Positions 1 to 6,997 of a stretch of DNA of 13,944 bases are shown here, piece after piece; position 1 is the stretch's first letter; every line of letters starts with the position of its first letter. Source of the stretch: an uncultured Oscillospiraceae bacterium (GTDB lineage: Bacteria; Bacillota; Clostridia; Oscillospirales; Oscillospiraceae). Below the pieces are notes generated by a model. It was not told the origin of the DNA, made no database searches, and saw only the letters and a list, made by a program, of their open reading frames with translations. A program made the position numbers and the translations under genes. Where the stretch lies: the NCBI GenBank assembly GCA_934573945.1, contig CAKTMQ010000032.1:1-13944 (forward strand). Reading direction: 5' to 3'.

Positions 1-77
1 TGGCGACCAAGAAGGGGCTCGAACCCTCGACCTCCAGCGTGACAGGCTGGCGTTCTAACCAACTGAACTACTTGGCC
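1..77 (-). tRNA. tRNA-Asp (anticodon GUC)
   Basis: Read on the minus strand, the sequence folds as a full cloverleaf. The acceptor stem GGCCAAG pairs with CTTGGTC. The anticodon stem CCAGC/GCTGG encloses the loop CTGTCAC, giving anticodon GTC (Asp). The T arm contains the GGTTCGAGCC pattern. A discriminator G precedes an encoded CCA at positions 1-3. G as discriminator and anticodon GUC are both Asp identity elements. The gene ends at the window edge, so further tRNA genes could follow to the left. It is transcribed divergently from the phosphate operon. Confidence 0.97.
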
Positions 78-112
78 ATGTTGCGCTTTCGTCATCGAAC
101 TCAAGCTTGTTT

Positions 113-141
113 ATTATAGCAAGCACACCCCCGATTGTCAA
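113..141 (-). promoter_or_regulatory. Consensus sigma-A promoter of the tRNA-Asp gene
   Basis: On the minus strand, TTGACA (136-141) is followed by a 17-base spacer and TATAAT (113-118). Both hexamers and the spacer match the consensus exactly. Upstream of the -35, roughly 142-160, is an A/T-only stretch resembling an UP element. Transcription should begin near 105-107, leaving about 30 bases of 5' leader to be trimmed before the tRNA. This is the strongest promoter visible in the window, as expected for a stable RNA gene. Confidence 0.9.
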
Positions 142-193
142 CAATTATTTTTAATTTTCTGACATTTTTTTAAAAATTCCCCTTTCGTCGGAT

Positions 194-248
194 TTGACAC
201 AGACTTTACAAAACCACGCTTTTCCATTTTACACACCACCGGTATGCT
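194..248 (+). promoter_or_regulatory. Probable PhoP-box promoter of the pst-pho operon
   Basis: TTGACA (194-199) and TTTACA (205-210) are exactly 11 bp apart, and another TTTACA lies at 228-233. This matches the TT(A/T/C)ACA repeats with 11-bp phasing bound by PhoP dimers in Bacillus subtilis, although the copy expected near 216-221 is not recognisable. A weak -10 candidate TATGCT (243-248) lies just downstream, which would put the boxes at about -60 to -20. No good -35 pairs with it, typical of an activator-dependent promoter. The assignment rests on pattern plus the identity of the downstream operon. Confidence 0.55.
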
Positions 249-310
249 GAGAGCTGTAAGGATGAAACACGCCTGAACAACACACAACCACATAAAAAGG
301 AGATATATCT

Positions 311-1177
311 ATGAAAAAGTTTATCGCACTGGTGTTGACTCTTGTGCTGGCGCTGAGCCTGGCCGCCTGCGGAAACACCAACAACACCCCCACCAACGAC
401 AACAGCGCCGACAGCACCGACAACGGTGACAGCGCGGCCATTACCGGCACCGTATCCACCGACGGCTCCACCTCCATGGAGAAGGTCATCGGCGCACTGG
501 GCGAATCCTTCATGGCCGCCAACGCGGGCACGACCGTGGGCTACAACCCCACCGGTTCCGGCGCCGGCATCACCGCCGTCAGCGAAGGCCGCTGCGACAT
601 CGGTCTGTCCAGCCGTTCCCTGAAGGACGACGAAAAGGCCTCCGGTCTGCAGGAGACGGTTCTGGCCTATGACGGCATCGCCATCATCGTGCACCCTGAC
701 AACCCGGTGTCCGACCTGACCGTGGAGCAGATCGCCGACATCTACACCGGCAAGATCACCAACTGGAAAGATGTGGGCGGCAATGACGCAGCCATCGTCC
801 TCATCGGCCGTGAGGCCGGCAGCGGTACCCGTGACGGCTTCGAGTCCATCACCGGCACCCAGGACGCCTGCCAGTACCGTCAGGAGCTGACCTCCACCGG
901 TGATGTGATCACCGCCGTCAGCCAGAACCCCGATGCCATCGGCTATGCCTCTCTGGCCGCCGTGAAGGACAGCGTCAAGGCACTGAACGTCAACGGTGTC
1001 AGCCCCAGCGAAGCCACTGTAAAGGACGGCAGCTACACCGTGCAGCGTCCCTTCGTGCTGGTGACCAAAGAGGGCGTGACCCTCTCCCCCGTGGCGCAGG
1101 CCTTCTTCGACTACGTCACCTCCGCTGAGGCAGCACCCATCATCTCCGCTGCCGGCGCGGTATCCGCCAACGGATAA
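311..1177 (+). CDS. pstS: Phosphate-binding lipoprotein PstS
   Basis: Extracytoplasmic solute-binding protein of the high-affinity phosphate ABC transporter. It captures orthophosphate outside the membrane and delivers it to PstC/PstA. Of its 288 residues, the first 19 form a lipoprotein signal peptide ending in the lipobox LAAC (Cys20). An Asn/Thr/Asp/Ser-rich tether of about 20 residues follows. Phosphate-contact motifs are visible: DGSTSM (51-56), GSG (82-84), DIGLSSR (96-102) and GREAGSGTR (166-174). The length is normal for a Gram-positive PstS. AAGGAGA lies 7 bases before the ATG. It is the first gene of the operon, directly behind PhoP-box-like repeats. A strong hairpin follows its stop codon and could raise its yield relative to the membrane genes. 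Confidence 0.96.
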   Translation: MKKFIALVLTLVLALSLAACGNTNNTPTNDNSADSTDNGDSAAITGTVSTDGSTSMEKVIGALGESFMAANAGTTVGYNPTGSGAGITAVSEGRCDIGLSSRSLKDDEKASGLQETVLAYDGIAIIVHPDNPVSDLTVEQIADIYTGKITNWKDVGGNDAAIVLIGREAGSGTRDGFESITGTQDACQYRQELTSTGDVITAVSQNPDAIGYASLAAVKDSVKALNVNGVSPSEATVKDGSYTVQRPFVLVTKEGVTLSPVAQAFFDYVTSAEAAPIISAAGAVSANG

Positions 1178-1193
1178 CAGAAATAAGCGGTAT

Positions 1194-1219
1194 GGGCGGC
1201 GTCCGGCAGGGCGCCGCCC
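1194..1219 (+). other. GC-rich hairpin between pstS and pstC
   Basis: The bases at 1194-1204 pair with 1209-1219 in an 11-bp stem (ten Watson-Crick pairs and one G-T) around a GGCA tetraloop. The outer part is GGGCGGCG/CGCCGCCC. No T-run follows, so it is not a canonical intrinsic terminator. In binding-protein-dependent transport operons, hairpins after the first gene commonly protect the upstream mRNA from 3' exonucleases, giving more binding protein than permease. That role is inferred here from position and strength. Confidence 0.7.
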
Positions 1220-1243
1220 CACAGCCGCAGAAAGGAGTGGCAC

Positions 1244-2116
1244 ATGAGACGTGACAAACAGCTGCTGGAGCACATCATCCACGGCATTTTCCTGATCCTG
1301 GGGCTTGTGACCGTAGGCTGCGTGCTGCTGATCACCGTGTATCTGGTGATCTCCGGCATCCCGGCCATCCGGCAGATCGGCCTCACGGCCTTTCTCTTCG
1401 GCCCGGTGTGGGACTCCACCGCCGCCCAGCCCCAATACGGCATTCTCCCCTTCATCCTCACCAGTATCTACGGTACGGCCGGTGCCATTGCGCTGGGCGT
1501 ACCGGTGGGCTTCCTGACGGCGGTCTATCTGGCCAAAGCCGCCCCGCCCCGGATGAAAGCTCTGGTCTCCTCGGCGGTCAGCCTGCTGGCGGGCATCCCC
1601 TCCGTGGTATACGGCTTGGTGGGTATGCTGGTGCTGGTGCCGGGTATCCGCAAGCTGTTCCATGTTCCGGACGGTGCCAGCCTGCTGGCTGCCATCATCG
1701 TGCTGGCCGTCATGATCCTGCCCTCCATCATCAAGGTCTCCATGACGGCACTGGAGGCGGTGCCCCGGGAATATGAGGACGCCTCTCTGGCGCTGGGCGC
1801 CACCCCCACAGAGACCTGGTTCCGGGTCTCCGTCCCCGCCGCCCGCAGCGGCATCGCCGCCGCTATGGTGCTGGGCGTAGGCCGCGCCATCGGCGAGGCC
1901 ATGGCAGTCATCATGGTATCCGGCAACGCCGCCAATATGCCCAACCTCTTCCAGAGCGTCCGCTTTCTCACCACCGCCGTGGCCAGTGAGATGGCCTACG
2001 CCGGACAGGGCTTGCAGCGGCAGGCGCTGTTCTCCATCGCGCTGGTATTGTTCCTGTTCATCATGCTCATCAACGCCGCGCTGAACTTCTTCCTCAAGCG
2101 CAGTAAGGAGGGCTGA
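1244..2116 (+). CDS. pstC: Phosphate ABC transporter permease PstC
   Basis: One of the two membrane subunits forming the phosphate channel with PstA. The 290-residue protein has about six hydrophobic helices (first about 12-38, last about 262-284). Its N-terminal extracytoplasmic loop (about 40-65) is typical of PstC. The cytoplasmic EAA loop that docks on the ATPase is seen at about 176-200 (EYEDASLALGATPTETW), followed by GVGRAIGEAMAV (211-222). The GIPSVVYGLVGMLVL segment (118-132) recurs in PstA as [22 protein letters not shown] (1231-1237) sits 6 bases before the ATG. The gene starts after the intergenic hairpin and ends 4 bases before pstA. Confidence 0.96.
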   Translation: MRRDKQLLEHIIHGIFLILGLVTVGCVLLITVYLVISGIPAIRQIGLTAFLFGPVWDSTAAQPQYGILPFILTSIYGTAGAIALGVPVGFLTAVYLAKAAPPRMKALVSSAVSLLAGIPSVVYGLVGMLVLVPGIRKLFHVPDGASLLAAIIVLAVMILPSIIKVSMTALEAVPREYEDASLALGATPTETWFRVSVPAARSGIAAAMVLGVGRAIGEAMAVIMVSGNAANMPNLFQSVRFLTTAVASEMAYAGQGLQRQALFSIALVLFLFIMLINAALNFFLKRSKEG

Positions 2117-2120
2117 ATCC

Positions 2121-2984
2121 ATGCAAAAAGAAACCATCTCCGGCCGTCGCCGGTTCCGGGGCGGCGTCCTGCGGACGCTGATGGCCGTCAGCGTCGCGCT
2201 GACCTGTGCGCTGGTGCTGTTCATGATCGGCTATGTGCTGTATAAGGGTCTCCCCCACCTGTCGTGGCAGCTCCTCAGTACCAAGCCCAGCTACCTCTCC
2301 GGCACCATCGGCATCCTGCCCGACATTCTCAACACGGTCTATATCGTCATCTACTCCCTGCTGATCGTCCTGCCGCTGGGCGTGGGCGCAGCGGTGTACC
2401 TGACGGAATACGCCACCAACAAAAAGCTGGTATCCGCCATCGAATATGCCGCCGAGACCCTCTCCGGCATCCCCTCCATCATCTACGGTCTGGTGGGTAT
2501 GCTGTTCTTCTGCCAGTTCCTGGGGCTCAAGACCTCCCTGCAGGCCGGTGCCCTGACGTTGGTCATCATGAACCTGCCCACCATCATGCGTACCACCCAG
2601 GAGAGCCTGAAGACCGTCCCCCAGAGCTACCGGGAGGGTGCCTTCGGTCTGGGTGCCGGCAAGTGGCGTGTCATCCGCACGGTGGTGCTGCCCGGCTGCG
2701 TGGACGGCGTCATCACCGGCTGCATTCTGGCGGTAGGCCGCATTCTGGGTGAAACGGCGGCGCTGCTGTATACAGCGGGCTTCGCCCACAACCTGTATAA
2801 CTTCAAGGACGGCATTGAGAACGCCGGAGCCACGCTGTCTGTGGCGCTGTACGTCTATGCCAAGGAGCAGGGCGAGTTCGACGTGGCCTTCGCCATCGCA
2901 TCCATTCTGATGCTGCTGGCACTGGTCATCGACCTGTCCGCCGCGCTGGTGGGCAAGTACTTTCAAAGGAGGAGAAGCATATGA
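2121..2984 (+). CDS. pstA: Phosphate ABC transporter permease PstA
   Basis: Partner channel subunit of PstC, 287 residues, with about six membrane helices. Helix 1 is at about 17-41 and the final one at about 257-276, before a basic tail FQRRRSI. The EAA-type loop is at about 169-190 ([16 protein letters not shown]) and is followed by [12 protein letters not shown] (204-215), a PstA hallmark. A GGAGG-type site (2104-2111) lies 9 bases before the ATG. The stop overlaps the pstB start in an ATGA (2981-2984), which suggests coupled translation. Together with PstC it explains why pstB supplies only one ATPase gene: the complex is PstC-PstA-PstB2. Confidence 0.96.
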   Translation: MQKETISGRRRFRGGVLRTLMAVSVALTCALVLFMIGYVLYKGLPHLSWQLLSTKPSYLSGTIGILPDILNTVYIVIYSLLIVLPLGVGAAVYLTEYATNKKLVSAIEYAAETLSGIPSIIYGLVGMLFFCQFLGLKTSLQAGALTLVIMNLPTIMRTTQESLKTVPQSYREGAFGLGAGKWRVIRTVVLPGCVDGVITGCILAVGRILGETAALLYTAGFAHNLYNFKDGIENAGATLSVALYVYAKEQGEFDVAFAIASILMLLALVIDLSAALVGKYFQRRRSI

Positions 2985-3736
2985 GCGACATCATGACCGT
3001 CAACGACCTGTGTCTCTGGTACGGCCAGACCCAGGCGCTGAAGCACGTGGATATGACCGTTCCGGAGCAGAGCATCACCGCGCTGATCGGCCCCTCCGGC
3101 TGCGGCAAATCCACCTTTCTGAAGACCCTGAACCGGATGAACGATCTGGTGCCCGGCGTGCGCATCACCGGACAGGTGTGCTACGAGGGACAGGACATCT
3201 TTGCCTCCGGGGTGGATGTGAACTGTCTGCGCAAGGAGATCGGCATGGTCTTTCAAAAACCCAATCCCTTCCCCATGAGCATCTACGACAACATCGCCTA
3301 CGGCCCCCGCACTCACGGCGTCACCGCCCGTCCCCGGCTGGACGACATCGTGGAGCAGGCGCTGCGCAGCGCCGCCATCTGGGACGAGGTAAAGGATCGC
3401 CTGAAAAGATCCGCTCTGGGACTGTCCGGCGGCCAGCAGCAGCGTCTGTGCATCGCCCGGGCGCTGGCGGTGGAGCCGAAGGTGCTGCTGATGGACGAGC
3501 CCACCAGCGCGCTGGATCCAATTTCAACTTCCCGCATAGAAGAGCTTGCAATCAGCCTGAAAGAAAGGTACACTATTGTTATCGTGACCCACAATATGCA
3601 GCAGGCCGCCCGGATCTCCGACCGCACCGCCTTCTTCCTGCTGGGAGAGCTGGTGGAGTGCGGCGACACGGCGCAGCTGTTTTCCCAGCCCCGCGACAAG
3701 CGGACAGAGGACTACATCACAGGGAGGTTCGGATAA
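2981..3736 (+). CDS. pstB: Phosphate ABC transporter ATPase PstB
   Basis: Cytoplasmic ATPase that powers phosphate import. The 251 residues contain Walker [10 protein letters not shown] (37-45), the Q-loop in [10 protein letters not shown] (91-100), the ABC signature LSGGQQQR (148-155), Walker [13 protein letters not shown] (168-179) and the H-loop His204 in [15 protein letters not shown] and [13 protein letters not shown] are diagnostic of PstB. AAAGGAGG (2965-2972) precedes the ATG inside pstA. Oddity: codons for about residues 180-201 (bases about 3518-3588) are AT-rich, with ATT, TCA, ACT, ATA, CTT, GTT and AGG. The rest of the operon strongly prefers ATC, CTG and GCC. The protein remains intact and consensus-like across this patch. 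Confidence 0.97.
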   Translation: MSDIMTVNDLCLWYGQTQALKHVDMTVPEQSITALIGPSGCGKSTFLKTLNRMNDLVPGVRITGQVCYEGQDIFASGVDVNCLRKEIGMVFQKPNPFPMSIYDNIAYGPRTHGVTARPRLDDIVEQALRSAAIWDEVKDRLKRSALGLSGGQQQRLCIARALAVEPKVLLMDEPTSALDPISTSRIEELAISLKERYTIVIVTHNMQQAARISDRTAFFLLGELVECGDTAQLFSQPRDKRTEDYITGRFG

Positions 3737-3738
3737 TC

Positions 3739-4389
3739 ATGAGAAGCCGTTTTGATGAGCAGCTGGCGCTGCTGAACCGGAAAATGATCGAGATGGGCGC
3801 GCTGTGTGAGGAGGTCATCGCCGCTGCTGCCAAGGCGCTGATGACCGGTGACACGGCGCTGGCCACCCAGGTGGCGCCCCGCGCTGCGGAGATCGACCAT
3901 CAGGAGCGGGACATCGAGGCGCTGTGCCTGAAGCTGCTGCTGCAGCAGCAGCCGGTGGCGCGGGATCTGCGCCAGATCTCCGCCGCGCTGAAGATGATCA
4001 CCGACATGGAGCGCATCGGCGACCAGGCCGAGGACATCGCCGAGATCATCGGCTTTCTGGGCGGGCGCTCCGGCGAGGAGTGCGATTACATCGGCCACAT
4101 GGCGCGCTCCGCCATCTCCATGGTCACCGGCAGCGTGGACGCCTACGTGCACCGCGATACGGTGCTGGCGCAGGAGGTCATCGCCCGGGACGACGTGGTG
4201 GACGAGGACTTCAAGCGCGTCAAGGATACCCTGATCCAGTGGATCGCCCACCGTCCCGACGACGGGGAGTACGCGCTGGATCTTCTGATGATCGCAAAAT
4301 ACTTCGAGCGCATCGGTGACCACGCCGTGAACATTGCGGAGTGGGTGGTCTTTGCCGTCACCGGCGTTCACAAGGAGGAAGATGCATGA
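3739..4389 (+). CDS. phoU: Phosphate signalling regulator PhoU
   Basis: Cytoplasmic negative regulator that links the Pst transporter to the PhoR kinase when phosphate is plentiful. The 216 residues form two repeated three-helix PhoU domains. Each carries the metal-binding ExxxD motif: E91-RIG-D95 (in ALKMITDMERIGDQAEDIAEI) and E190-RIG-D194 (in LMIAKYFERIGDHAVNIAEW). The reading frame stays open far upstream inside pstB, but homology to PhoU begins at this ATG, which follows the pstB stop by 2 bases. AGGGAGG (3721-3727) lies 11 bases before it, a slightly long spacing. The stop overlaps the phoP start as ATGA (4386-4389). Confidence 0.95.
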   Translation: MRSRFDEQLALLNRKMIEMGALCEEVIAAAAKALMTGDTALATQVAPRAAEIDHQERDIEALCLKLLLQQQPVARDLRQISAALKMITDMERIGDQAEDIAEIIGFLGGRSGEECDYIGHMARSAISMVTGSVDAYVHRDTVLAQEVIARDDVVDEDFKRVKDTLIQWIAHRPDDGEYALDLLMIAKYFERIGDHAVNIAEWVVFAVTGVHKEEDA

Positions 4390-5066
4390 TCTGGTGTGTA
4401 GAGGACGACAGCGGGATCCGCGAGATCGAGGTATATACGCTCAATTCCACTGGCTTTTCCGCCCGTGGCTTTGCCGACGCGGCCTCCTTCCGGAAAGCGC
4501 TGGAGACGGAGCTGCCGGAGCTGGTGCTGCTGGACGTAATGCTGCCCGGTGAGGACGGGGTGTCGCTGCTGCGCTTTCTGCGCCAGACGCCGGAGACCCG
4601 CGCCATCCCCGTCATCATGGCCACCGCTAAGGGCATGGAGTACGACAAGATCCAGAGCCTTGATATGGGGGCGGACGACTATCTGGTCAAGCCCTTCGGC
4701 ATGATGGAGATGGTCTCCCGTGTCAAGGCGGTGCTGCGGCGCTGCGCGCCCCAGCAGCAGTCCCAGCGGCGGCAGCTCACCGCCGGTGGCGTCACGCTGG
4801 ATCCGGACGAGCACACCGTCACCGTAGAGGGACAGCGGATACAGCTGACCTTCAAGGAATTTGAGCTGCTGCGGCTATTCCTCACCCATGTAGGGATGGC
4901 CTTCACCCGCGACCAGCTGTTCAATGACGTATGGGGCGCCGATTACGTCGGCGAGACCCGCACAGTGGATATGCACATCCGCACGCTCCGGCAGAAGCTG
5001 GGCGCCTGCGGCAGCCATATTGAGACGGTGCGGGGCGTGGGCTACCGTTGGGAGGCACAGTCATGA
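4386..5066 (+). CDS. phoP: Phosphate response regulator (PhoP/PhoB type)
   Basis: OmpR/PhoB-family response regulator of 226 residues, expected to bind PhoP-box repeats such as those before pstS. The receiver domain (about 1-120) has the acidic pair D7-D8, phospho-acceptor D50 (LLDVMLPG), the T80 switch residue and K102 (GADDYLVKPF). The winged-helix DNA-binding domain (about 128-226) contains the FKEFELLRLF and TVDMHIRTLRQKL segments and ends in GVGYRWEA. An upstream in-frame ATG exists at 4341, but that extension is the phoU sequence out of frame. AAGGAGG (4372-4378) sits 7 bases before the ATG at 4386. It overlaps phoR by ATGA. Firmicutes usage calls it phoP; phoB is the proteobacterial name. 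Confidence 0.93.
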   Translation: MIWCVEDDSGIREIEVYTLNSTGFSARGFADAASFRKALETELPELVLLDVMLPGEDGVSLLRFLRQTPETRAIPVIMATAKGMEYDKIQSLDMGADDYLVKPFGMMEMVSRVKAVLRRCAPQQQSQRRQLTAGGVTLDPDEHTVTVEGQRIQLTFKEFELLRLFLTHVGMAFTRDQLFNDVWGADYVGETRTVDMHIRTLRQKLGACGSHIETVRGVGYRWEAQS

Positions 5067-6730
5067 CAAAAAAGATCTTCCGTTCCATGCTCCTCACCGC
5101 CGGCGCGGTGCTGCTGGCCTGTCTGGTGATCATCATGGGCTTTCTCTATGAATACTTCTGCGGCGTGCAGGAGCAGCAGCTCAAGGACGAGCTGAGTCTG
5201 GCCGCCGCCGCTGTGGAGCGCTCCGGCGGAGACTATCTCCGTTCTCTGTCCTCCCAGCGCTACCGCCTGACCTGGGTGGACAGCGACGGCACCGTGCGCT
5301 ACGATACCCAGGCCAACGCGGCGAAGATGGAAAACCACGCCCAGCGGCAGGAGATCCAGCAGGCGCTGCTGACCGGTCAGGGCGAGAGCAGCCGCTACTC
5401 CGCCACGCTGCTGGAAAAGACCCTCTATGCCGCCCAGCGGCTCACCGACGGCACCGTGCTGCGTATCTCCATCAGCCGCGCCACCGCCGGTGTGCTGGTA
5501 CTGGGCATGATCCAGCCGCTGCTGATCGTGCTGCTGGCGGCGCTGGTACTGTCGGCGCTGCTGGCCAGACGTGTGGCGCGCCGCATCGTAGATCCGCTGA
5601 ACCAGCTGGATCTGGAGCACCCGCTGGACAATGACACCTATGAGGAGCTCTCCCCCCTGCTGGGGCGCATCAGCCAGCAGCGGCGGCAGATCGATACCCA
5701 GCTGCAGGAGCTGCAGCGCAAGACCGATGAATTTGACCAGATCACCCGCAGCATGACCGAGGGTCTGGTGCTGCTGAACCGGCAGGGCATGATCCTGAGC
5801 ATCAACCCGGCGGCACAGGCGCTGTTCCACACCGACGGCAGCTGTCTGGGGCAGGACTTCCTCACCATCGAGCGCGGTGCCGACGTGAGCCACGCACTGG
5901 AAACCGCCATGGAGAGCGGCCACAGTGAGACCCACGTGGAGCGCTGCCAGCGGGAATACCAGCTGGACATCAGCCGCATCCAGTCGGAGGGCACCGTTAC
6001 CGGCGCGGTGGTGCTGGCCTTCGACGTGACGGAGCAGGCGCTGGCACAACGCAGCCGCCGGGAGTTCACCGCCAACGTCTCCCATGAGCTGAAAACCCCG
6101 CTGCAATCCATCATGGGCAGCGCGGAGCTAATGGAAAATGGGCTGGTGAAGCCGGAGGATATGCCCCAGTTCATCAGCCGCATCCGCACCGAGGCCGCCC
6201 GACTGGTGACGTTGATCGAGGACATCATCCGTCTGTCCCAGCTGGACGAGGGCGTGTCCCTGCCCAGCGAACCGGTGGAGCTGCAGGCGCTGGCCGTGGA
6301 AACCGTGCAGTCTCTCCGCGATGCCGCGGCAGCCAAGGAGGTGCAGCTCACCGTCACCGGCACGCCGGTGACCATCCGCACCGTGCGGCGCCTCACCTCG
6401 GAGATCCTCTTCAACCTCTGCGACAACGCCATCAAGTACAATGTCACCGGCGGCAGCGTCACGCTGAACGTCTCCCCCGCCGCCAATGGCGGCGGGGTTA
6501 TCACCGTCTCCGACACCGGAATCGGCATTCCCGCCGAGCATCAGGCGCGGGTGTTTGAGCGCTTCTACCGGGTGGACAAGAGCCACTCCCGCGCCTCCGG
6601 CGGCACAGGACTGGGGCTGTCCATCGTCAAGCACGCGGTGCAGGATCTCCACGGCAGCATCCATCTGGACAGCACCCCGGGCAAGGGCACCACCGTGGAG
6701 GTGACGCTGCCCGCCGAAAAGGACGCCTGA
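5063..6730 (+). CDS. phoR: Phosphate sensor histidine kinase PhoR
   Basis: Membrane sensor kinase partner of the preceding response regulator, 555 residues. It has TM1 (about 8-31), an extracytoplasmic loop (about 33-141) and TM2 (about 143-170). A PLNQLDLEHPLDNDTYEEL linker of the kind common in clostridial PhoR replaces a clear HAMP domain. A PAS domain follows (about 225-330). The HisKA motif VSHELKTPL carries phosphorylated His341. The HATPase domain has the N-box LCDNAIKYN (N455), the G1 box DTGIGI (from D484), a FERFYRVDKSHS loop and GTGLGL (514-519). ATG 5063 overlaps the phoP stop and is preceded by GGGAGG (5050-5055). It is the last gene of the operon, so transporter, PhoU and sensor are co-transcribed. 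Confidence 0.94.
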   Translation: MTKKIFRSMLLTAGAVLLACLVIIMGFLYEYFCGVQEQQLKDELSLAAAAVERSGGDYLRSLSSQRYRLTWVDSDGTVRYDTQANAAKMENHAQRQEIQQALLTGQGESSRYSATLLEKTLYAAQRLTDGTVLRISISRATAGVLVLGMIQPLLIVLLAALVLSALLARRVARRIVDPLNQLDLEHPLDNDTYEELSPLLGRISQQRRQIDTQLQELQRKTDEFDQITRSMTEGLVLLNRQGMILSINPAAQALFHTDGSCLGQDFLTIERGADVSHALETAMESGHSETHVERCQREYQLDISRIQSEGTVTGAVVLAFDVTEQALAQRSRREFTANVSHELKTPLQSIMGSAELMENGLVKPEDMPQFISRIRTEAARLVTLIEDIIRLSQLDEGVSLPSEPVELQALAVETVQSLRDAAAAKEVQLTVTGTPVTIRTVRRLTSEILFNLCDNAIKYNVTGGSVTLNVSPAANGGGVITVSDTGIGIPAEHQARVFERFYRVDKSHSRASGGTGLGLSIVKHAVQDLHGSIHLDSTPGKGTTVEVTLPAEKDA

Positions 6731-6745
6731 CACCCCCCTCCTGAT

Positions 6746-6855
6746 TTTATTGGGGAAAAAGCGGCTGTTTATCGGGTAAAAAGCGGTGGTTTATTGGGTG
6801 CAAAAACGCCCCTTATGGGGTACAAGAGCACAGTTTATGAAGCGCAAAAGCCGCC
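6746..6855. repeat. Five degenerate 22-bp tandem repeats after phoR
   Basis: Units begin at 6746, 6768, 6790, 6812 and 6834, each exactly 22 bp apart. A shared core reads TTTATtGGGt, then an A-rich block, then GCGgc. Units 1 and 2 are most alike. Unit 4 starts CTTAT, and unit 5 keeps TTTATg and the A-rich block but loses the GGG. A possible sixth, very decayed unit follows at 6856. A period of 22 is not a multiple of three, and no ribosome binding site or coding signature is seen. The array lies between the phoR stop and the shared terminator, so it would sit in the 3' untranslated region of the pst-pho mRNA. Confidence 0.75.
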
Positions 6856-6886
6856 CGTAAAGTACAGATCCCCCCCTCTTTTACAA

Positions 6887-6922
6887 AAGAAGGCTCCATT
6901 CCTCCCGGAATGGAGCCTTCTT
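6887..6922. terminator. Bidirectional intrinsic terminator between phoR and the aminopeptidase gene
   Basis: A perfect 16-bp inverted repeat (6887-6902 with 6907-6922) surrounds a TCCC loop, with core GGCTCCATTCC/GGAATGGAGCC. On the minus strand the stem runs into TTCTTTTGT, a fair U-tract ending the aminopeptidase operon. On the plus strand the tail is CTTCTTGAATT, weaker but usable. No other terminator is visible between phoR and this point, so it probably ends both converging transcripts. Confidence 0.88.
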
Positions 6923-6997
6923 GAATTATCAAACGAAGCAGCTGTTTTTGATCTGCCGCGGCAAATTTCTTTATTGCTTTACCGCGATGCTGACGCT

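Noticed and set aside
206..2224. Long minus-strand open frame (about 670 codons) opposite pstS and pstC
   Set aside because: Gly/His/Gln-rich low-complexity translation typical of the antisense of GC-rich genes. The sense strand carries clear pstS and pstC with ribosome binding sites.
5048..5062. TTG start for phoR five codons upstream
   Set aside because: The TTG lies within its own Shine-Dalgarno region. ATG 5063 is spaced correctly from GGGAGG and forms the ATGA overlap seen elsewhere in the operon.
6746..6855. CRISPR array
   Set aside because: Repeats are 22 bp, degenerate and directly adjacent with no spacers, and no cas genes are nearby.
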